From Pseudomonas sp. BBP2017 (GTDB taxonomy: Bacteria; Pseudomonadota; Gammaproteobacteria; Pseudomonadales; Pseudomonadaceae), in NCBI RefSeq assembly GCF_003024385.1, contig NZ_PVZN01000001.1, positions 310,001 to 374,000 of the forward strand: DNA of 64,000 nt, written 5' to 3'. The translations under genes were made by a program, and so were the position numbers. Below are positions 18,144 to 27,952 of this stretch, one piece after another (position 1 is the first letter of the stretch; each line of letters opens with the position of its first letter). The notes under the pieces are model-generated. The model worked only from the letters and a program-made list of their open reading frames with translations. It had not been told where the DNA came from and ran no database searches.

Positions 18144-19487
18144 ATGCCGACCTGTACGCTCCATCCCCTGCCCTACCTGGCCGACCCTGCGGCCTACTTT
18201 GCGCGTATCCGCCAGGCACCCGGTGCCGTGCTGCTTGACAGCGCCCGCCCAAGCGCCGAGCGCGGCCGTTTCGACCTGCTCAGCGCCTGGCCAGTACAAA
18301 CCCTGGCACCGCAGGCTAGCGAAAGCGGTGAAGCCTACCTGCAGCGCCTGCGCGCCAGCCTTGCGCAATTGGGACGGGCAACACTGCCTGAGGGCGTCGA
18401 ACTACCCTTTGCCGGCGGTCTGATCGGTTACCTCAGTTACGACTTCGGGCGGCGCCTGGAGAACCTGCCAACCCACGCCACCGACGATTTGGGCCTGGCC
18501 GACGCCAGTCTCGGACTGTATGCCTGGGCACTGATCAGCGATCATCAGCTCGGGTGCAGCCAATTGCTGTTTCACCCGAGCCTGGCCGAGGCCGAGCGTC
18601 AACGACTGATTGCGCTGTTCGACACCCCCGTGCCGGACAGCGAGACGCACTTCTCGCTGCTGGCACCGATGCGCGGCGATATCAGCGCCGAGGATTATCA
18701 CCAGGCCTTTGACCGGGTGCAGGCATACATCCATGCCGGTGACTGCTACCAGATCAATCTCACCCAGCGTTTTCGCGCGCCGTGCCAGGGCGATCCCTGG
18801 CATGCCTACCTGGCGGTGCGCCAAGCATGCCCTACGCCCTATTCCGGCTTCCAGACGCTGGCCGATGGCAGCACCCTGCTGAGCTTCTCGCCAGAGCGTT
18901 TCATTCAGGTCAGTGAGGGCCGGGTCGAGACCCGGCCGATCAAAGGTACCCGGCCACGCAGCGCAGATCCGGCCCAAGACGCACGCAACGGCGCAGAACT
19001 GCTGGCCAGCAGCAAGGACCGCGCGGAAAACCTGATGATCGTCGACCTGCTGCGCAATGACCTCGGCCGCACCTGCGAGATCGGCTCAGTGAAAGTGCCA
19101 GAGCTGTTCAGCCTGGAAAGCTACCCCAACGTGCACCACCTGGTCAGCAGCGTCACCGGCCACCTGGCTGCCGACAAGGACGCCCTGGACCTGATCGCCG
19201 GCAGCTTCCCCGGCGGCTCGATCACCGGTGCACCGAAGATTCGCGCCATGCAGATCATCGACGAGCTGGAACCCAGTCGTCGGGCGCTGTATTGCGGCTC
19301 ATTACTGTACATCGACGTGCGCGGCGAAATGGACAGCTCGATCGCCATTCGCAGCTTGCTGGTCAAGGATGGGCAGGTGTGCTGCTGGGGTGGTGGTGCG
19401 GTGGTGGCCGATTCGGATTGGCAGGCTGAGTATGAAGAGTCGATTACCAAGGTGAAGGTGCTGCTCGAGACCTTGCAGAGCCTCTGA
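18144..19487 (+). CDS. pabB: Aminodeoxychorismate synthase component I
   Basis: PabB converts chorismate and ammonia (from PabA) to 4-amino-4-deoxychorismate in folate synthesis. The 447-residue protein has the N-terminal anthranilate synthase I domain (LLDSARPSAERGRFDLLSAW) and the catalytic chorismate-binding domain with PIKGTRPR, SSKDRAENLMIVDLLRNDLGR and PGGSITGAPKIRAM. The PIKGT lysine is characteristic of PabB rather than TrpE. No trp genes are adjacent. A 67-bp palindrome follows. Confidence 0.92.
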   Translation: MPTCTLHPLPYLADPAAYFARIRQAPGAVLLDSARPSAERGRFDLLSAWPVQTLAPQASESGEAYLQRLRASLAQLGRATLPEGVELPFAGGLIGYLSYDFGRRLENLPTHATDDLGLADASLGLYAWALISDHQLGCSQLLFHPSLAEAERQRLIALFDTPVPDSETHFSLLAPMRGDISAEDYHQAFDRVQAYIHAGDCYQINLTQRFRAPCQGDPWHAYLAVRQACPTPYSGFQTLADGSTLLSFSPERFIQVSEGRVETRPIKGTRPRSADPAQDARNGAELLASSKDRAENLMIVDLLRNDLGRTCEIGSVKVPELFSLESYPNVHHLVSSVTGHLAADKDALDLIAGSFPGGSITGAPKIRAMQIIDELEPSRRALYCGSLLYIDVRGEMDSSIAIRSLLVKDGQVCCWGGGAVVADSDWQAEYEESITKVKVLLETLQSL

Positions 19488-19491
19488 CAAG

Positions 19492-19558
19492 CATCGCGGG
19501 GCAAGCCCGCCCCCACCGGCTATTCAAACTCCGGTGGGAGCGGGCTTGCCCCGCGATG
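19492..19558. repeat. 67-bp REP-like double palindrome between pabB and thrH
   Basis: CATCGCGGGGCAAGCCCGC at the left pairs with GCGGGCTTGCCCCGCGATG at the right, and CCCACCGG pairs with CCGGTGGG inside. It sits between convergent genes. The core is the common P. putida-group extragenic palindrome and may end both transcripts. Confidence 0.8.
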
Positions 19559-19564
19559 AGGCCC

Positions 19565-20182
19565 TTACAGGCTCAGCGACCGACTGGAAGCCTTGATAAA
19601 CTCCTGCTTCAACGCCTCGAAATCATGCACCGCCGGAAATTGCGGGAACTCGCGGATCACATTCTCCGGCGCATGGAACAGAATCCCTGCGTCAGCCTCA
19701 CCCAGCATGGTGGTGTCGTTGTACGAGTCACCGGCAGCAATCACCCGGTAGTACAGGCTCTTGAACGCCAGCACCGACTGGCGCTTGGGATCTTTCTGGC
19801 GCAATTGGTACCCGGTCACCCGATCCGTTGCATCAGTGATCAGACGATGGCAGAGCAAGGTCGGGAAGCCCAGCTGGCGCATCAGCGGCTGAGAGAATTC
19901 GTAGAAGGTGTCAGAGAGAATCACCACCTGGAAGCGCTCGCGCAACCAGTCAACGAACTCGATGGCGCCGTCCAGCGGCTTGAGCGTAGCAATTACCGCC
20001 TGGATATCGGAAAGCTTCAACCCATGCTCATCGAGAATGCGCAGGCGCTGTTTCATCAGCACATCGTAATCGGGAATATCACGGGTGGTGGCCCGCAACG
20101 ATTCGATTCCGGTTTTTTCCGCAAAGGCGATCCAGATTTCCGGGACCAGCACGCCTTCCAGGTCGAGACAGGCAATTTCCAC
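19565..20182 (-). CDS. thrH: Phosphoserine phosphatase / homoserine phosphotransferase ThrH
   Basis: ThrH is a HAD-family enzyme of Pseudomonas that removes phosphate from phosphoserine and can pass it to homoserine, linking serine and threonine synthesis. The 205-residue protein has HAD motif I as CLDLEGVLVPE (Asp nucleophile, DLEG), motif II in VVILSDTFYEF, motif III lysine in RQKDPKR, and motif IV GDSYNDTTML. The start is GTG at 20182 (VEIACLDLEG), preceded by GAGGAG with six bases of spacing; an ATG 36 codons upstream lacks these supports. Confidence 0.94.
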   Translation of the reverse strand: MEIACLDLEGVLVPEIWIAFAEKTGIESLRATTRDIPDYDVLMKQRLRILDEHGLKLSDIQAVIATLKPLDGAIEFVDWLRERFQVVILSDTFYEFSQPLMRQLGFPTLLCHRLITDATDRVTGYQLRQKDPKRQSVLAFKSLYYRVIAAGDSYNDTTMLGEADAGILFHAPENVIREFPQFPAVHDFEALKQEFIKASSRSLSL

Positions 20183-20311
20183 AGCACACTCCTCGAACAA
20201 CGCCAAAAATGGGAAGCCGCACTCTACATGCGCGGCGTCTGCCCCGGCAATTTTTGTTAAGATCGGTGTATTACGAGCGCCAAGCGCCATTCAATGACCG
20301 GAAGCCGCCTG

Positions 20312-21046
20312 ATGAGCCAACCCTTCGACGTCGCCGCCCTGGCCGCGACTTATGCCAACAAGTCCCCGCAGGACATCCTCAAGCTTGCCTTTGAGCACTT
20401 TGGTGATGACCTGTGGATCTCCTTCAGCGGCGCCGAAGACGTGGTGCTGGTGGACATGGCCTGGAAGCTGAACAAGAACGTCAAGGTGTTCAGCCTCGAC
20501 ACCGGCCGCCTGCACCCGGAGACCTACCGCTTCATCGACCAAGTGCGCGAGCACTACAACCTGCCGATCGAAATCCTCACTCCCGATCGCAGCAAGCTTG
20601 ATCCTTTTGTCAAAGAGAAAGGCCTGTTCAGCTTCTACAAAGATGGCCACAGCGAATGCTGCGGCATCCGCAAGATCGAGCCATTGCGCCGCAAGCTGAG
20701 CACCGTCAGCGCCTGGGCCACCGGCCAGCGCCGCGACCAGAGCCCGGGGACCCGCAGCCAGGTGGCGGCACTGGAAATTGACAGTGCATTCTCTACCCCG
20801 GAACGCACGCTGTACAAATTCAACCCGCTCGCGCAAATGAGCAGCGAAGAGGTCTGGGGCTACATCCGCATGCTCGAGCTGCCGTACAACAGCCTGCACG
20901 AGCGCGGTTTCATCAGCATCGGCTGCGAACCCTGCACCCGCCCGGTGCTGCCGAACCAGCACGAACGCGAAGGCCGCTGGTGGTGGGAAGAGTCCACCCA
21001 GAAGGAATGCGGCCTGCATGCTGGCAATCTGATCGCAAAAAATTGA
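20312..21046 (+). CDS. cysH: Assimilatory adenylylsulfate (APS) reductase
   Basis: CysH reduces adenylylsulfate to sulfite with thioredoxin in cysteine synthesis. The 244-residue protein carries the four cluster cysteines of the APS-type enzyme, in [12 protein letters not shown] and GCEPCTRP, and the catalytic cysteine in KECGLHAG at the C-terminus. PAPS reductases lack the cluster pairs. Start MSQPFDV is chosen; six further upstream residues are possible. cysB, the activator of the sulfur regulon, is convergent downstream, past a hairpin at 21081-21103. Confidence 0.95.
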   Translation: MSQPFDVAALAATYANKSPQDILKLAFEHFGDDLWISFSGAEDVVLVDMAWKLNKNVKVFSLDTGRLHPETYRFIDQVREHYNLPIEILTPDRSKLDPFVKEKGLFSFYKDGHSECCGIRKIEPLRRKLSTVSAWATGQRRDQSPGTRSQVAALEIDSAFSTPERTLYKFNPLAQMSSEEVWGYIRMLELPYNSLHERGFISIGCEPCTRPVLPNQHEREGRWWWEESTQKECGLHAGNLIAKN

Positions 21047-21080
21047 GCTGCAAGCGGCAAGCTTCAAGCCACAAGAAAAA

Positions 21081-21103
21081 AGCAGCCCGCACGCGGACTG
21101 CTT
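21081..21103. terminator. Hairpin between cysH and cysB
   Basis: AGCAG plus CCGC pairs with GCGG plus CTGCT with one A/C mismatch; an A-run precedes and a T-rich tract follows, so it can terminate from both sides. Confidence 0.7.
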
Positions 21104-21136
21104 TCTCTTACAGCTTAATGCTTGGAACTTGAAGCG

Positions 21137-22120
<984 letters not shown>

Positions 22121-22154
22121 TCAAATCAGCTGGGGCGCCACCGGCAGCAGCGAC

Positions 22155-22206
22155 GATTTATAACTATATTAGTGGTTTGAAGAATAAATCTAGAACTATT
22201 TTAGCA
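22155..22206 (-). promoter_or_regulatory. AT-rich promoter region of cysB
   Basis: About 50 bases of strongly AT-rich DNA (TTTATAACTATATTAG and following) stand out from the GC-rich surroundings directly upstream of cysB. CysB sites are AT-rich, so autoregulation is plausible, but no exact site can be fixed by eye. Confidence 0.45.
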
Positions 22207-22236
22207 GTCTGGTGGGAATCCTCCGACAACGCAGTG

Positions 22237-22734
22237 TTAAGCCTTCCGACGCCCCAGGTGCTGAGCTAACGGCACCATGTACACCGGCACTGGCGAAAGC
22301 TGTAACAATCGCACCGCTGTGCGGCCGATAGGGATATCAACACCCGCCCCCTGGCTATGGCTGCCAAAGATCAGCAGATCGACACTCAGACGCTGCGCCT
22401 GCTCAAGAATCACCTGGGCCGGATCACCCTGGCGCACACGTACCGCCTTGATCAGCGCCAGATCGGCTTCTTCGCCTAATTCGTCTCGGAAGTTTTCCAA
22501 GACCTGCCGTTCGATATTAGCCATGACATTGTTGACCCCCTGGCTGTGCAGTTGGTCCAATGTCTGCTCGTCCAGGTAGCTTTGCAGCAGCGACTCGGCG
22601 AATTGCCCCATGGGCTCGACAGCATGAATCACATACAGCTCTGCATTGAAAGTGCGCGCCAACGCCAGCGCGTGTTGCATGACAAAAGGCGCGTACACAC
22701 CGAGGTCAGTGGCGTACAGAATGGAATGGATCAT
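22237..22734 (-). CDS. UspA-family universal stress protein
   Basis: The 165-residue single-domain Usp protein begins MIHSILYATDLG, with the ATP-loop motif GSHSQGAGVDIPIGRTAVRLL near residues 128-148 (the G-2x-G-9x-G-S/T type seen in ATP-binding Usps). The ATG is preceded by GAGGAGG, which decides the start; an in-frame codon 11 residues upstream is rejected. It is monocistronic. Role: cytoplasmic stress survival, details unknown. Confidence 0.88.
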   Translation of the reverse strand: MIHSILYATDLGVYAPFVMQHALALARTFNAELYVIHAVEPMGQFAESLLQSYLDEQTLDQLHSQGVNNVMANIERQVLENFRDELGEEADLALIKAVRVRQGDPAQVILEQAQRLSVDLLIFGSHSQGAGVDIPIGRTAVRLLQLSPVPVYMVPLAQHLGRRKA

Positions 22735-22827
22735 TCGACCTCCTCGACTGCCACGTGGGCAGACCAAGCTTCAGCTTAGCAGCGCACCGATGACGCGCCG
22801 TTCCGTCTGGCTCCCGGCAGCGGCGGC

Positions 22828-23736
22828 TTAGCCCAGGGTCGGTTCGTTGCTGATGCCGTGAGGAACATGACCGGTTGCCACCACCGTGCGCGCCCGCTCG
22901 CAATGGCCGGCCTGGTCGTCGAAAAACACATCGGCGGCGAACGCTTCAAGGAACGCCGATTTATCCAGGCCACCAAGAAACAGCGACTCGTCCAGGCGGA
23001 TGTCCCATTCGCGCAGAGTGCGGATTACCCGCTCGTGCGCGGGCGCCGAGCGCGCGGTCACCAAGGCCGTACGAATCGGGCAGGCGCCCTCAGGGAACTC
23101 CTTCTGTAGCAGGTTCAGTGCGGCGAGGAACGGTTTGAACGGCCCGCCCCGCAACGGCTCGCGGGCCGATTGGCGCTCGCTGGCCTGGAACGCCTCCAGC
23201 CCACCCAGTTGATAGACCCGTTCCGATTCGTCGGAAAACAGCACGGCGTCACCATCAAAGGCTATACGCAGTTCGTCGCTGGCGGCCCGCTGCGCACCGC
23301 CGGAGAGAATGGTCGCTGCGGCAAATCCGGCTTCAAGGGCGCTGCGCACATCGTCAGCATCGGTGGAGAGAAACAAATGGCAGCCGAAAGCTGCCAGATA
23401 CGGATACGGACTGCGCCCGCCAACAAAAGCTGCGCGGTAGATGCCCAGGCCATGATGCTCGATGGAATTGAACACCCGCAGACCGGTATCGGCGCTGTTA
23501 CGCGACACCAGCACCACCTCGACCCGCGGCTGCCCAAGGTGGGCATTGAGCCTTAACAGCTTTTGCACCAGCGGGAACGCGTCACCGGGCTCCAGCACTT
23601 CGTCCTCGTGCTCGATCTGGTACTGGCGGTAGGCCTCAACGCCTTGCGCCAGGTAGAGGCGATGGCTTTCGCTGAGATCGAACAACGCCCGCGAGGAGAT
23701 GGCGACGACCAGTTTATCGCCGAGAGTCTTGCTCAT
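22828..23736 (-). CDS. 5'-nucleotidase (cytosolic 5'-nucleotidase IA-like)
   Basis: The protein of about 302 residues matches the bacterial 5'-nucleotidase family related to eukaryotic cN-I. It shows KLVVAISSRALFDLSESH at the N-terminus, AFVGGRSPYPYLAAFGCHLFLSTDADDV in the middle and DVFFDDQAGHCERAR near the C-terminus, with acidic residues expected to bind Mg. It would dephosphorylate nucleoside monophosphates; substrate preference is not evident. Start MSKTLGDK is preferred over a codon five residues upstream. Confidence 0.8.
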   Translation of the reverse strand: MSKTLGDKLVVAISSRALFDLSESHRLYLAQGVEAYRQYQIEHEDEVLEPGDAFPLVQKLLRLNAHLGQPRVEVVLVSRNSADTGLRVFNSIEHHGLGIYRAAFVGGRSPYPYLAAFGCHLFLSTDADDVRSALEAGFAAATILSGGAQRAASDELRIAFDGDAVLFSDESERVYQLGGLEAFQASERQSAREPLRGGPFKPFLAALNLLQKEFPEGACPIRTALVTARSAPAHERVIRTLREWDIRLDESLFLGGLDKSAFLEAFAADVFFDDQAGHCERARTVVATGHVPHGISNEPTLG

Positions 23737-23868
23737 TTTCTGCTTCACCAATGATTATGCCGATCAAAAAACCCCAGCGCTCCTGCTGGTGTTCATCCTA
23801 CGCTCCTCAACCGCTGATCTTTTGTTCAATATTTTTACACGTAAATCAACCGCTTTACGCTCCTTCAC

Positions 23869-23874
23869 TATACT
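23869..23874 (+). promoter_or_regulatory. Likely -10 box (TATACT) for the PilZ-like gene
   Basis: TATACT at 23869-23874 is one base from consensus and lies 38 bases before the next ATG. The -35 region is weak (TTTACG at 23854-23859 is too close; other matches are poor). Confidence 0.4.
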
Positions 23875-23912
23875 GAGGCGAACAAGGTCAAAAAATCGAC
23901 ACGGAGTCGATC

Positions 23913-24359
23913 ATGCGTGGATACCTGCCTCACCCGGACGATGTTCCGGTCGAACTGGCGCTGCGTCGGTCGCCCAGCCTGTTTCGCCAGCGCCTGCACA
24001 CTATCAGCCTGGGCGGTATCGCTTGCAACCACCCCCGCGCCTACCGCCGCGGCATGGCCATCGAAATGATCATCCCCTCTCTCGGTGAGTCGGCCCGTTA
24101 CCCCGGCTACGTGGCCTGGTGCCAAAAGCAGCAGGACGGCTACCGGGTCGGTATCGCCTTTGTTGATGAACAGGCACTGTTCGGGGCGAGAATGAGTGAG
24201 CAGGTTTGCCAGATCCAGCACCTCTACCAGCAGCAAACGCTCAACGAAAGTACCCCGCCCGACCTCAATGCCCTTGCCGAGCAATGGGTCAGCCTGCATG
24301 CCAGCGAATTCTCCGAAGCCAGCCTTGAGGCCACCCATACCCGCCAGATTCTCGTTTAA
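23913..24359 (+). CDS. PilZ-domain-like protein
   Basis: The 148-residue protein resembles PilZ proteins, which bind cyclic di-GMP: RQRLHTISLGGIACNHPRAYRRGMAIEMIIPSLG follows the pattern R-x3-R ... (D/N)-x-S-x2-G-G and the following beta strands, and GYRVGIAFVDE is a typical closing strand. The first arginine motif (LRRSPSLFRQR) is not canonical and the usual D/N-x-S-x-x-G is TISLGG, so c-di-GMP binding is uncertain. The ATG at 23913 is preceded by GGAG. It stands alone before aroF. Confidence 0.65.
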   Translation: MRGYLPHPDDVPVELALRRSPSLFRQRLHTISLGGIACNHPRAYRRGMAIEMIIPSLGESARYPGYVAWCQKQQDGYRVGIAFVDEQALFGARMSEQVCQIQHLYQQQTLNESTPPDLNALAEQWVSLHASEFSEASLEATHTRQILV

Positions 24360-24529
24360 CCGCAAAAACCCTGCGCCAGCTGGCTTTCACACGCAGGAAA
24401 GCGGGCGCTACCCATTGTCGAGCCACGGTGTAACGCGCTAAGGTTCAGCTCCCCGCTGCGTACAATTTTCGCTGTTCCGCCGCACGGGGATCGCTGGCGG
24501 CCGGCACCCGTGACCTGACGAGTAACACG

Positions 24530-25606
24530 ATGGCTGATTTACCGATCGATGACCTAAACGTTGCCTCCAACGAGACCTTGATCACCCCCGATCAGCTCAA
24601 GAAGGAAATTCCCCTGAGCGCCACCGCGCTCAAGACCGTGACTGCGGGCCGTGAAGTGGTGCGCAACATCCTCGACGGCAAGGATCACCGCCTGTTCGTG
24701 GTGATCGGTCCCTGCTCGATCCACGACATCAAAGCGGCCCACGAATATGCCGAGCGCCTCAAGGCCCTTGCTGCTGAAGTGTCCGATACCCTGTATCTGG
24801 TCATGCGCGTGTACTTCGAGAAGCCACGTACCACGGTCGGCTGGAAAGGCCTGATCAACGACCCGTACCTGGACGACTCGTTCAAGATTCAGGACGGCCT
24901 GCACATCGGTCGCCAGTTGCTGCTGGATCTGGCGGAAATGGGCCTACCTACCGCGACCGAAGCGCTAGACCCGATCTCGCCGCAGTACCTGCAGGACCTG
25001 ATCAGCTGGTCGGCCATCGGTGCGCGCACCACCGAATCGCAAACCCACCGCGAAATGGCTTCGGGCCTGTCTTCGGCCGTCGGCTTCAAGAACGGCACCG
25101 ATGGCGGCCTGACCGTGGCAATCAATGCCCTGCAGTCGGTCTCCAGCCCTCACCGCTTCCTCGGTATCAACCAGGAAGGCGGCGTGTCCATCGTCACCAC
25201 CAAAGGTAACGCCTACGGTCACGTGGTACTGCGCGGCGGCAACGGCAAACCGAACTACGACTCCGTCAGTGTCGCCCTGTGCGAACAGGCGCTGGCCAAG
25301 GCCAAGATCAAGCCGAACATCATGGTCGACTGCAGCCACGCCAACTCCAACAAGGACCCAGCCCTGCAGCCGCTGGTGATGGAGAACGTCGCCAACCAGA
25401 TCCTCGAAGGCAACCAGTCGATCATCGGCCTGATGGTCGAAAGCCACTTGAACTGGGGCTGTCAGGCGATTCCGAAGGACCTCAACGACCTGCAGTACGG
25501 TGTCTCCATCACCGACGCCTGCATCGATTGGGACGCCACCGAGAAGACCCTGCGCAGCATGCACACCAAACTCAAGGACGTGCTGCCCAAGCGCAACCGC
25601 GCCTGA
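24530..25606 (+). CDS. aroF: 3-deoxy-7-phosphoheptulonate synthase, class I
   Basis: DAHP synthase condenses phosphoenolpyruvate with erythrose 4-phosphate, the first step of the shikimate pathway. The 358-residue protein is of the AroF/G/H type: GPCSIHDIKAAHEYAERL near residue 62, MRVYFEKPRTTVGWKGLINDP, GARTTESQTHREMASGLS and the metal-binding DCSHANSNKDP near residue 268. Which aromatic amino acid inhibits it cannot be told by eye; the symbol aroF is by analogy with other pseudomonads. A perfect 21-bp terminator stem follows. Confidence 0.93.
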   Translation: MADLPIDDLNVASNETLITPDQLKKEIPLSATALKTVTAGREVVRNILDGKDHRLFVVIGPCSIHDIKAAHEYAERLKALAAEVSDTLYLVMRVYFEKPRTTVGWKGLINDPYLDDSFKIQDGLHIGRQLLLDLAEMGLPTATEALDPISPQYLQDLISWSAIGARTTESQTHREMASGLSSAVGFKNGTDGGLTVAINALQSVSSPHRFLGINQEGGVSIVTTKGNAYGHVVLRGGNGKPNYDSVSVALCEQALAKAKIKPNIMVDCSHANSNKDPALQPLVMENVANQILEGNQSIIGLMVESHLNWGCQAIPKDLNDLQYGVSITDACIDWDATEKTLRSMHTKLKDVLPKRNRA

Positions 25607-25608
25607 CG

Positions 25609-25653
25609 GCAGATACAAAAACGCCGGGCATAGCCCGGCGTTTTTGTATCTGC
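25609..25653. terminator. Bidirectional terminator with 21-bp perfect stem
   Basis: The arms at 25609-25629 and 25633-25653 are exact inverted repeats with a GCCGGGC core and AAAAA/TTTTT flanks, so it can end aroF and the convergent GNAT gene. Confidence 0.93.
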
Positions 25654-25688
25654 GTTGAATGGCAGCAGCAGGCTGTCTTCCGCGATTC

Positions 25689-25970
25689 TCAGGCTTTGGT
25701 GGAGTGCCGCTGCTGGCGCTCCATGTAACGTTCCACGTACGAGCATGACGGGATCACGGTGTAGCCCATGTCTTCTGCGTACTGCAACGCCTTCTCGGTC
25801 AGCGCCGCAGCAATACCCCGGCCCCGCAACGCATTGGGAACAAAGGTGCGGTAGATATCCAGAGTCTGCTTACCCAGGTCCATATAGGTCAGGTAGGCAC
25901 GATGACCGTCCACACTGGTCTCGAATTGATGACCAGCCTGGTCATGGTGGATGGACAACGCCTCGCTCAT
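25689..25970 (-). CDS. GNAT-like N-acetyltransferase (short type)
   Basis: The 93-residue protein belongs to the short GNAT family (Acetyltransf_CG type). It has the acetyl-CoA loop VPNALRGRGIAAALTEKALQYAEDMGY (R-G-R-G-I-A core near residue 50) and the ending PSCSYVERYMER that is typical of this family. The ATG at 25970 lies five bases after AGGAG; a GTG one codon earlier is too close to it. Substrate unknown. Convergent with aroF. Confidence 0.85.
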   Translation of the reverse strand: MSEALSIHHDQAGHQFETSVDGHRAYLTYMDLGKQTLDIYRTFVPNALRGRGIAAALTEKALQYAEDMGYTVIPSCSYVERYMERQQRHSTKA

Positions 25971-25973
25971 CAC

Positions 25974-26477
25974 TACTCCTCGCGGGTCTTATGATTTGAC
26001 CCCTACCTTACCGATGTTTATCCGGCGAAGGAACCTCTACGCCACCCCGTGCCCGTTTGGACAGCAAGAACAGCTTGGTCGTTCTCTGGCAAAAGAGCAC
26101 GTACAAATAGTAGGCGTCCTGAGCCCGAATGCTCAAGGTGTCTGGTCGCAAAAATCGCGCACTAGCAGCCAGCGAACCAGGCAGCGGGCAGCGCCTGAAC
26201 ACTTGCCGGATGTTGTAGAGCTGAGACGCTGGATGACATTTTAAGTCACCGTTAGTTCAACAAAAAAACACACTTGCTACACTAGACTACAGCCGCCGCG
26301 GCGGCGCCTTCACAGTTTTTCTACAAAGGCTGTGGCGGCCCCGGGACAGGCGTATTTTTTTGCAGTTCTTGCGCTCTGTCAGTTTACTTACTACAAGTAA
26401 TGGGTACTATGTACACCGGCTAGTTTCTCTTTGCTGAGAGATGGCTATTTAATAGAAAGTCCTTGAAGGGGAACACG
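25974..26477 (+). other. Gene-free stretch upstream of oprI
   Basis: About 500 bases with no convincing gene. It holds the GNAT promoter side, a possible promoter -10 TACACT at 26277-26282 preceded by an A-rich tract, a GC-rich palindrome GCCGCCGCGGCGGC at about 26292-26305, and a second possible -10 (TACTAT near 26404) closer to oprI. A long 5' leader or a small RNA is possible but not demonstrated. Confidence 0.4.
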
Positions 26478-26729
26478 ATGAACAACGTTCTGAAATTTTC
26501 TGCTCTGGCTCTGGCCGCAGTTCTGGCCACCGGTTGCAGCAGCGTATCCAAAGAAACCGAAGCTCGCCTGACTGCTACTGAAGACGCAGCTGCTCGTGCA
26601 CAAGCTCGCGCTGACGAAGCCTACCGCAAAGCTGACGACGCTATGGCTGCTGCTCAAAAAGCACAACAGACCGCTGACGAAGCTAACGAGCGCGCTCTGC
26701 GTATGCTGGACAAAGCCAGCCGTAAGTAA
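26478..26729 (+). CDS. oprI: Major outer-membrane lipoprotein I (Lpp-like)
   Basis: OprI is the abundant Pseudomonas counterpart of Braun lipoprotein. The 83-residue precursor starts [20 protein letters not shown], with lipobox LATGC and lipidated Cys at residue 19 or so, followed by an alanine-rich heptad coiled coil and ending in KASRK, whose terminal lysine can be joined to peptidoglycan. The start is preceded by AAGGGG. Codons are strongly biased (GCT, GAC), as in highly expressed genes. The convergent neighbour encodes an L,D-transpeptidase. Confidence 0.96.
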   Translation: MNNVLKFSALALAAVLATGCSSVSKETEARLTATEDAAARAQARADEAYRKADDAMAAAQKAQQTADEANERALRMLDKASRK

Positions 26730-26753
26730 TTATCCCTCGGGATTTTTATTTGG

Positions 26754-26783
26754 AGCCGACCCACTTGTGGGTCGGCTTTTTTA
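26754..26783 (+). terminator. Rho-independent terminator of oprI
   Basis: AGCCGACCCAC (26754-26764) pairs exactly with GTGGGTCGGCT (26767-26777), followed by six Ts. A strong terminator fits a highly expressed monocistronic gene. Confidence 0.94.
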
Positions 26784-26859
26784 TTGCCTGCAAGAAAGTA
26801 ACCGGCAGAAACGACGAGGCCTGCACAATGGCAGGCCTCGGATGCAACAACCCCAGCGG

Positions 26860-27831
26860 TTACTGCATGTCTAGCGGTACGCTTGAAACCAATGGCTGCT
26901 GGCCAGTGGTTGGCACTGCGATTTCCACCGGCATGCCGTCTTCAGCGGCAACCACGTCACGCACCATATCCCAGTTCATGCGCAGGTTGTTGGCCAGGTC
27001 TTCGCGCTTGAGCAAGGCGTTGATCACTGCGGTGTGCTTGTCGACCACTGACGGATCGCCCTTGTCATCCAATGGCGTATGCGCTTCGAGGTAGACCTTG
27101 CCTGCACTGATACCGAACTTGTATGGCTCGTTGATGATGCGCACCGCAACACCGACAGGGGCCATCTTGGACAGTTCCAGCACATTATTGTTGAACATGC
27201 GGAAGCAACCATGGCTGGTTCGCATGCCGATACCGAACTTTTTGTTCGAGCCGTGGATCAGGTAACCCGGCACGCCGAGGGTGAATTTGTACGGCCCCAA
27301 CGGGTTATCCGGGCCGGCCGGCACCACGGCTGGCAGAATGTCACCGTCTTCGGCGTGTTCCTTGCGGATCGAGGCCGGCGGGGTCCAGGTCGGGTTCGGC
27401 GTCTTGGCCGTGACCTTGGTGTTGGCGATCGGCGATCCCCAGCCTTCACGGCCGATACCCAGCGGATAGGTGTGCACCACGTTCTGCCCTTTCGGGTAGT
27501 AGTACATGCGGTACTCAGCCAGGTTGATGACGATGCCTTCACGCGGGCCAGGCGGCAGGATGAAACGGGTCGGCAGGATGATCTCGGTGCCGGCGCCCGG
27601 CAGCCAGGGGTCGACGCCCGGGTTGGCGGCGATCATTTCCAGATAGCCCAGGTCGTTGGCCGTGCCGATATCGGCGAAGGTGTCTTCGTACTTGGCTTTG
27701 ATCACCTGAACCTGACCAATGACATCTTCGCCGGGCGGTGGCAGGGGAAACTCCAGCGCAACAGCAGGACCTGCCGCCAGCAGGGCGGCAAGGGACAGGC
27801 AACGGGTGACGGCGGGAAAGCGCGGCAACAT
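26860..27831 (-). CDS. L,D-transpeptidase (YkuD family)
   Basis: The 323-residue periplasmic enzyme has a signal peptide (residues about 1-25, SLAALLAAGPAVALEF) and a YkuD domain from about residue 95 with the catalytic motif HGSNKKFGIGMRTSHGCFRM (His and SHGC Cys). A short LysM-like or linker region lies between (PWLPGAGTEIILP). Such enzymes make 3-3 cross-links or attach lipoproteins to peptidoglycan. Being next to oprI, it is a candidate for joining OprI to the wall, which is inference from position only. Confidence 0.92.
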   Translation of the reverse strand: MLPRFPAVTRCLSLAALLAAGPAVALEFPLPPPGEDVIGQVQVIKAKYEDTFADIGTANDLGYLEMIAANPGVDPWLPGAGTEIILPTRFILPPGPREGIVINLAEYRMYYYPKGQNVVHTYPLGIGREGWGSPIANTKVTAKTPNPTWTPPASIRKEHAEDGDILPAVVPAGPDNPLGPYKFTLGVPGYLIHGSNKKFGIGMRTSHGCFRMFNNNVLELSKMAPVGVAVRIINEPYKFGISAGKVYLEAHTPLDDKGDPSVVDKHTAVINALLKREDLANNLRMNWDMVRDVVAAEDGMPVEIAVPTTGQQPLVSSVPLDMQ

Positions 27832-27952
27832 CCGGGAAATCCTTCGCTAATTCAGTGAGGTCAAGACAACGATTGTACACCGCCCCCAGCACAATCGGGA
27901 GTGATCCGGACGGAGGAAGGCGTTACAGGGGATGAAAGGCTATATCGACGCG

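Noticed and set aside
26008..26202. 64-codon minus-strand open frame upstream of oprI
   Set aside because: No ribosome site, no family resemblance and no neighbour logic.
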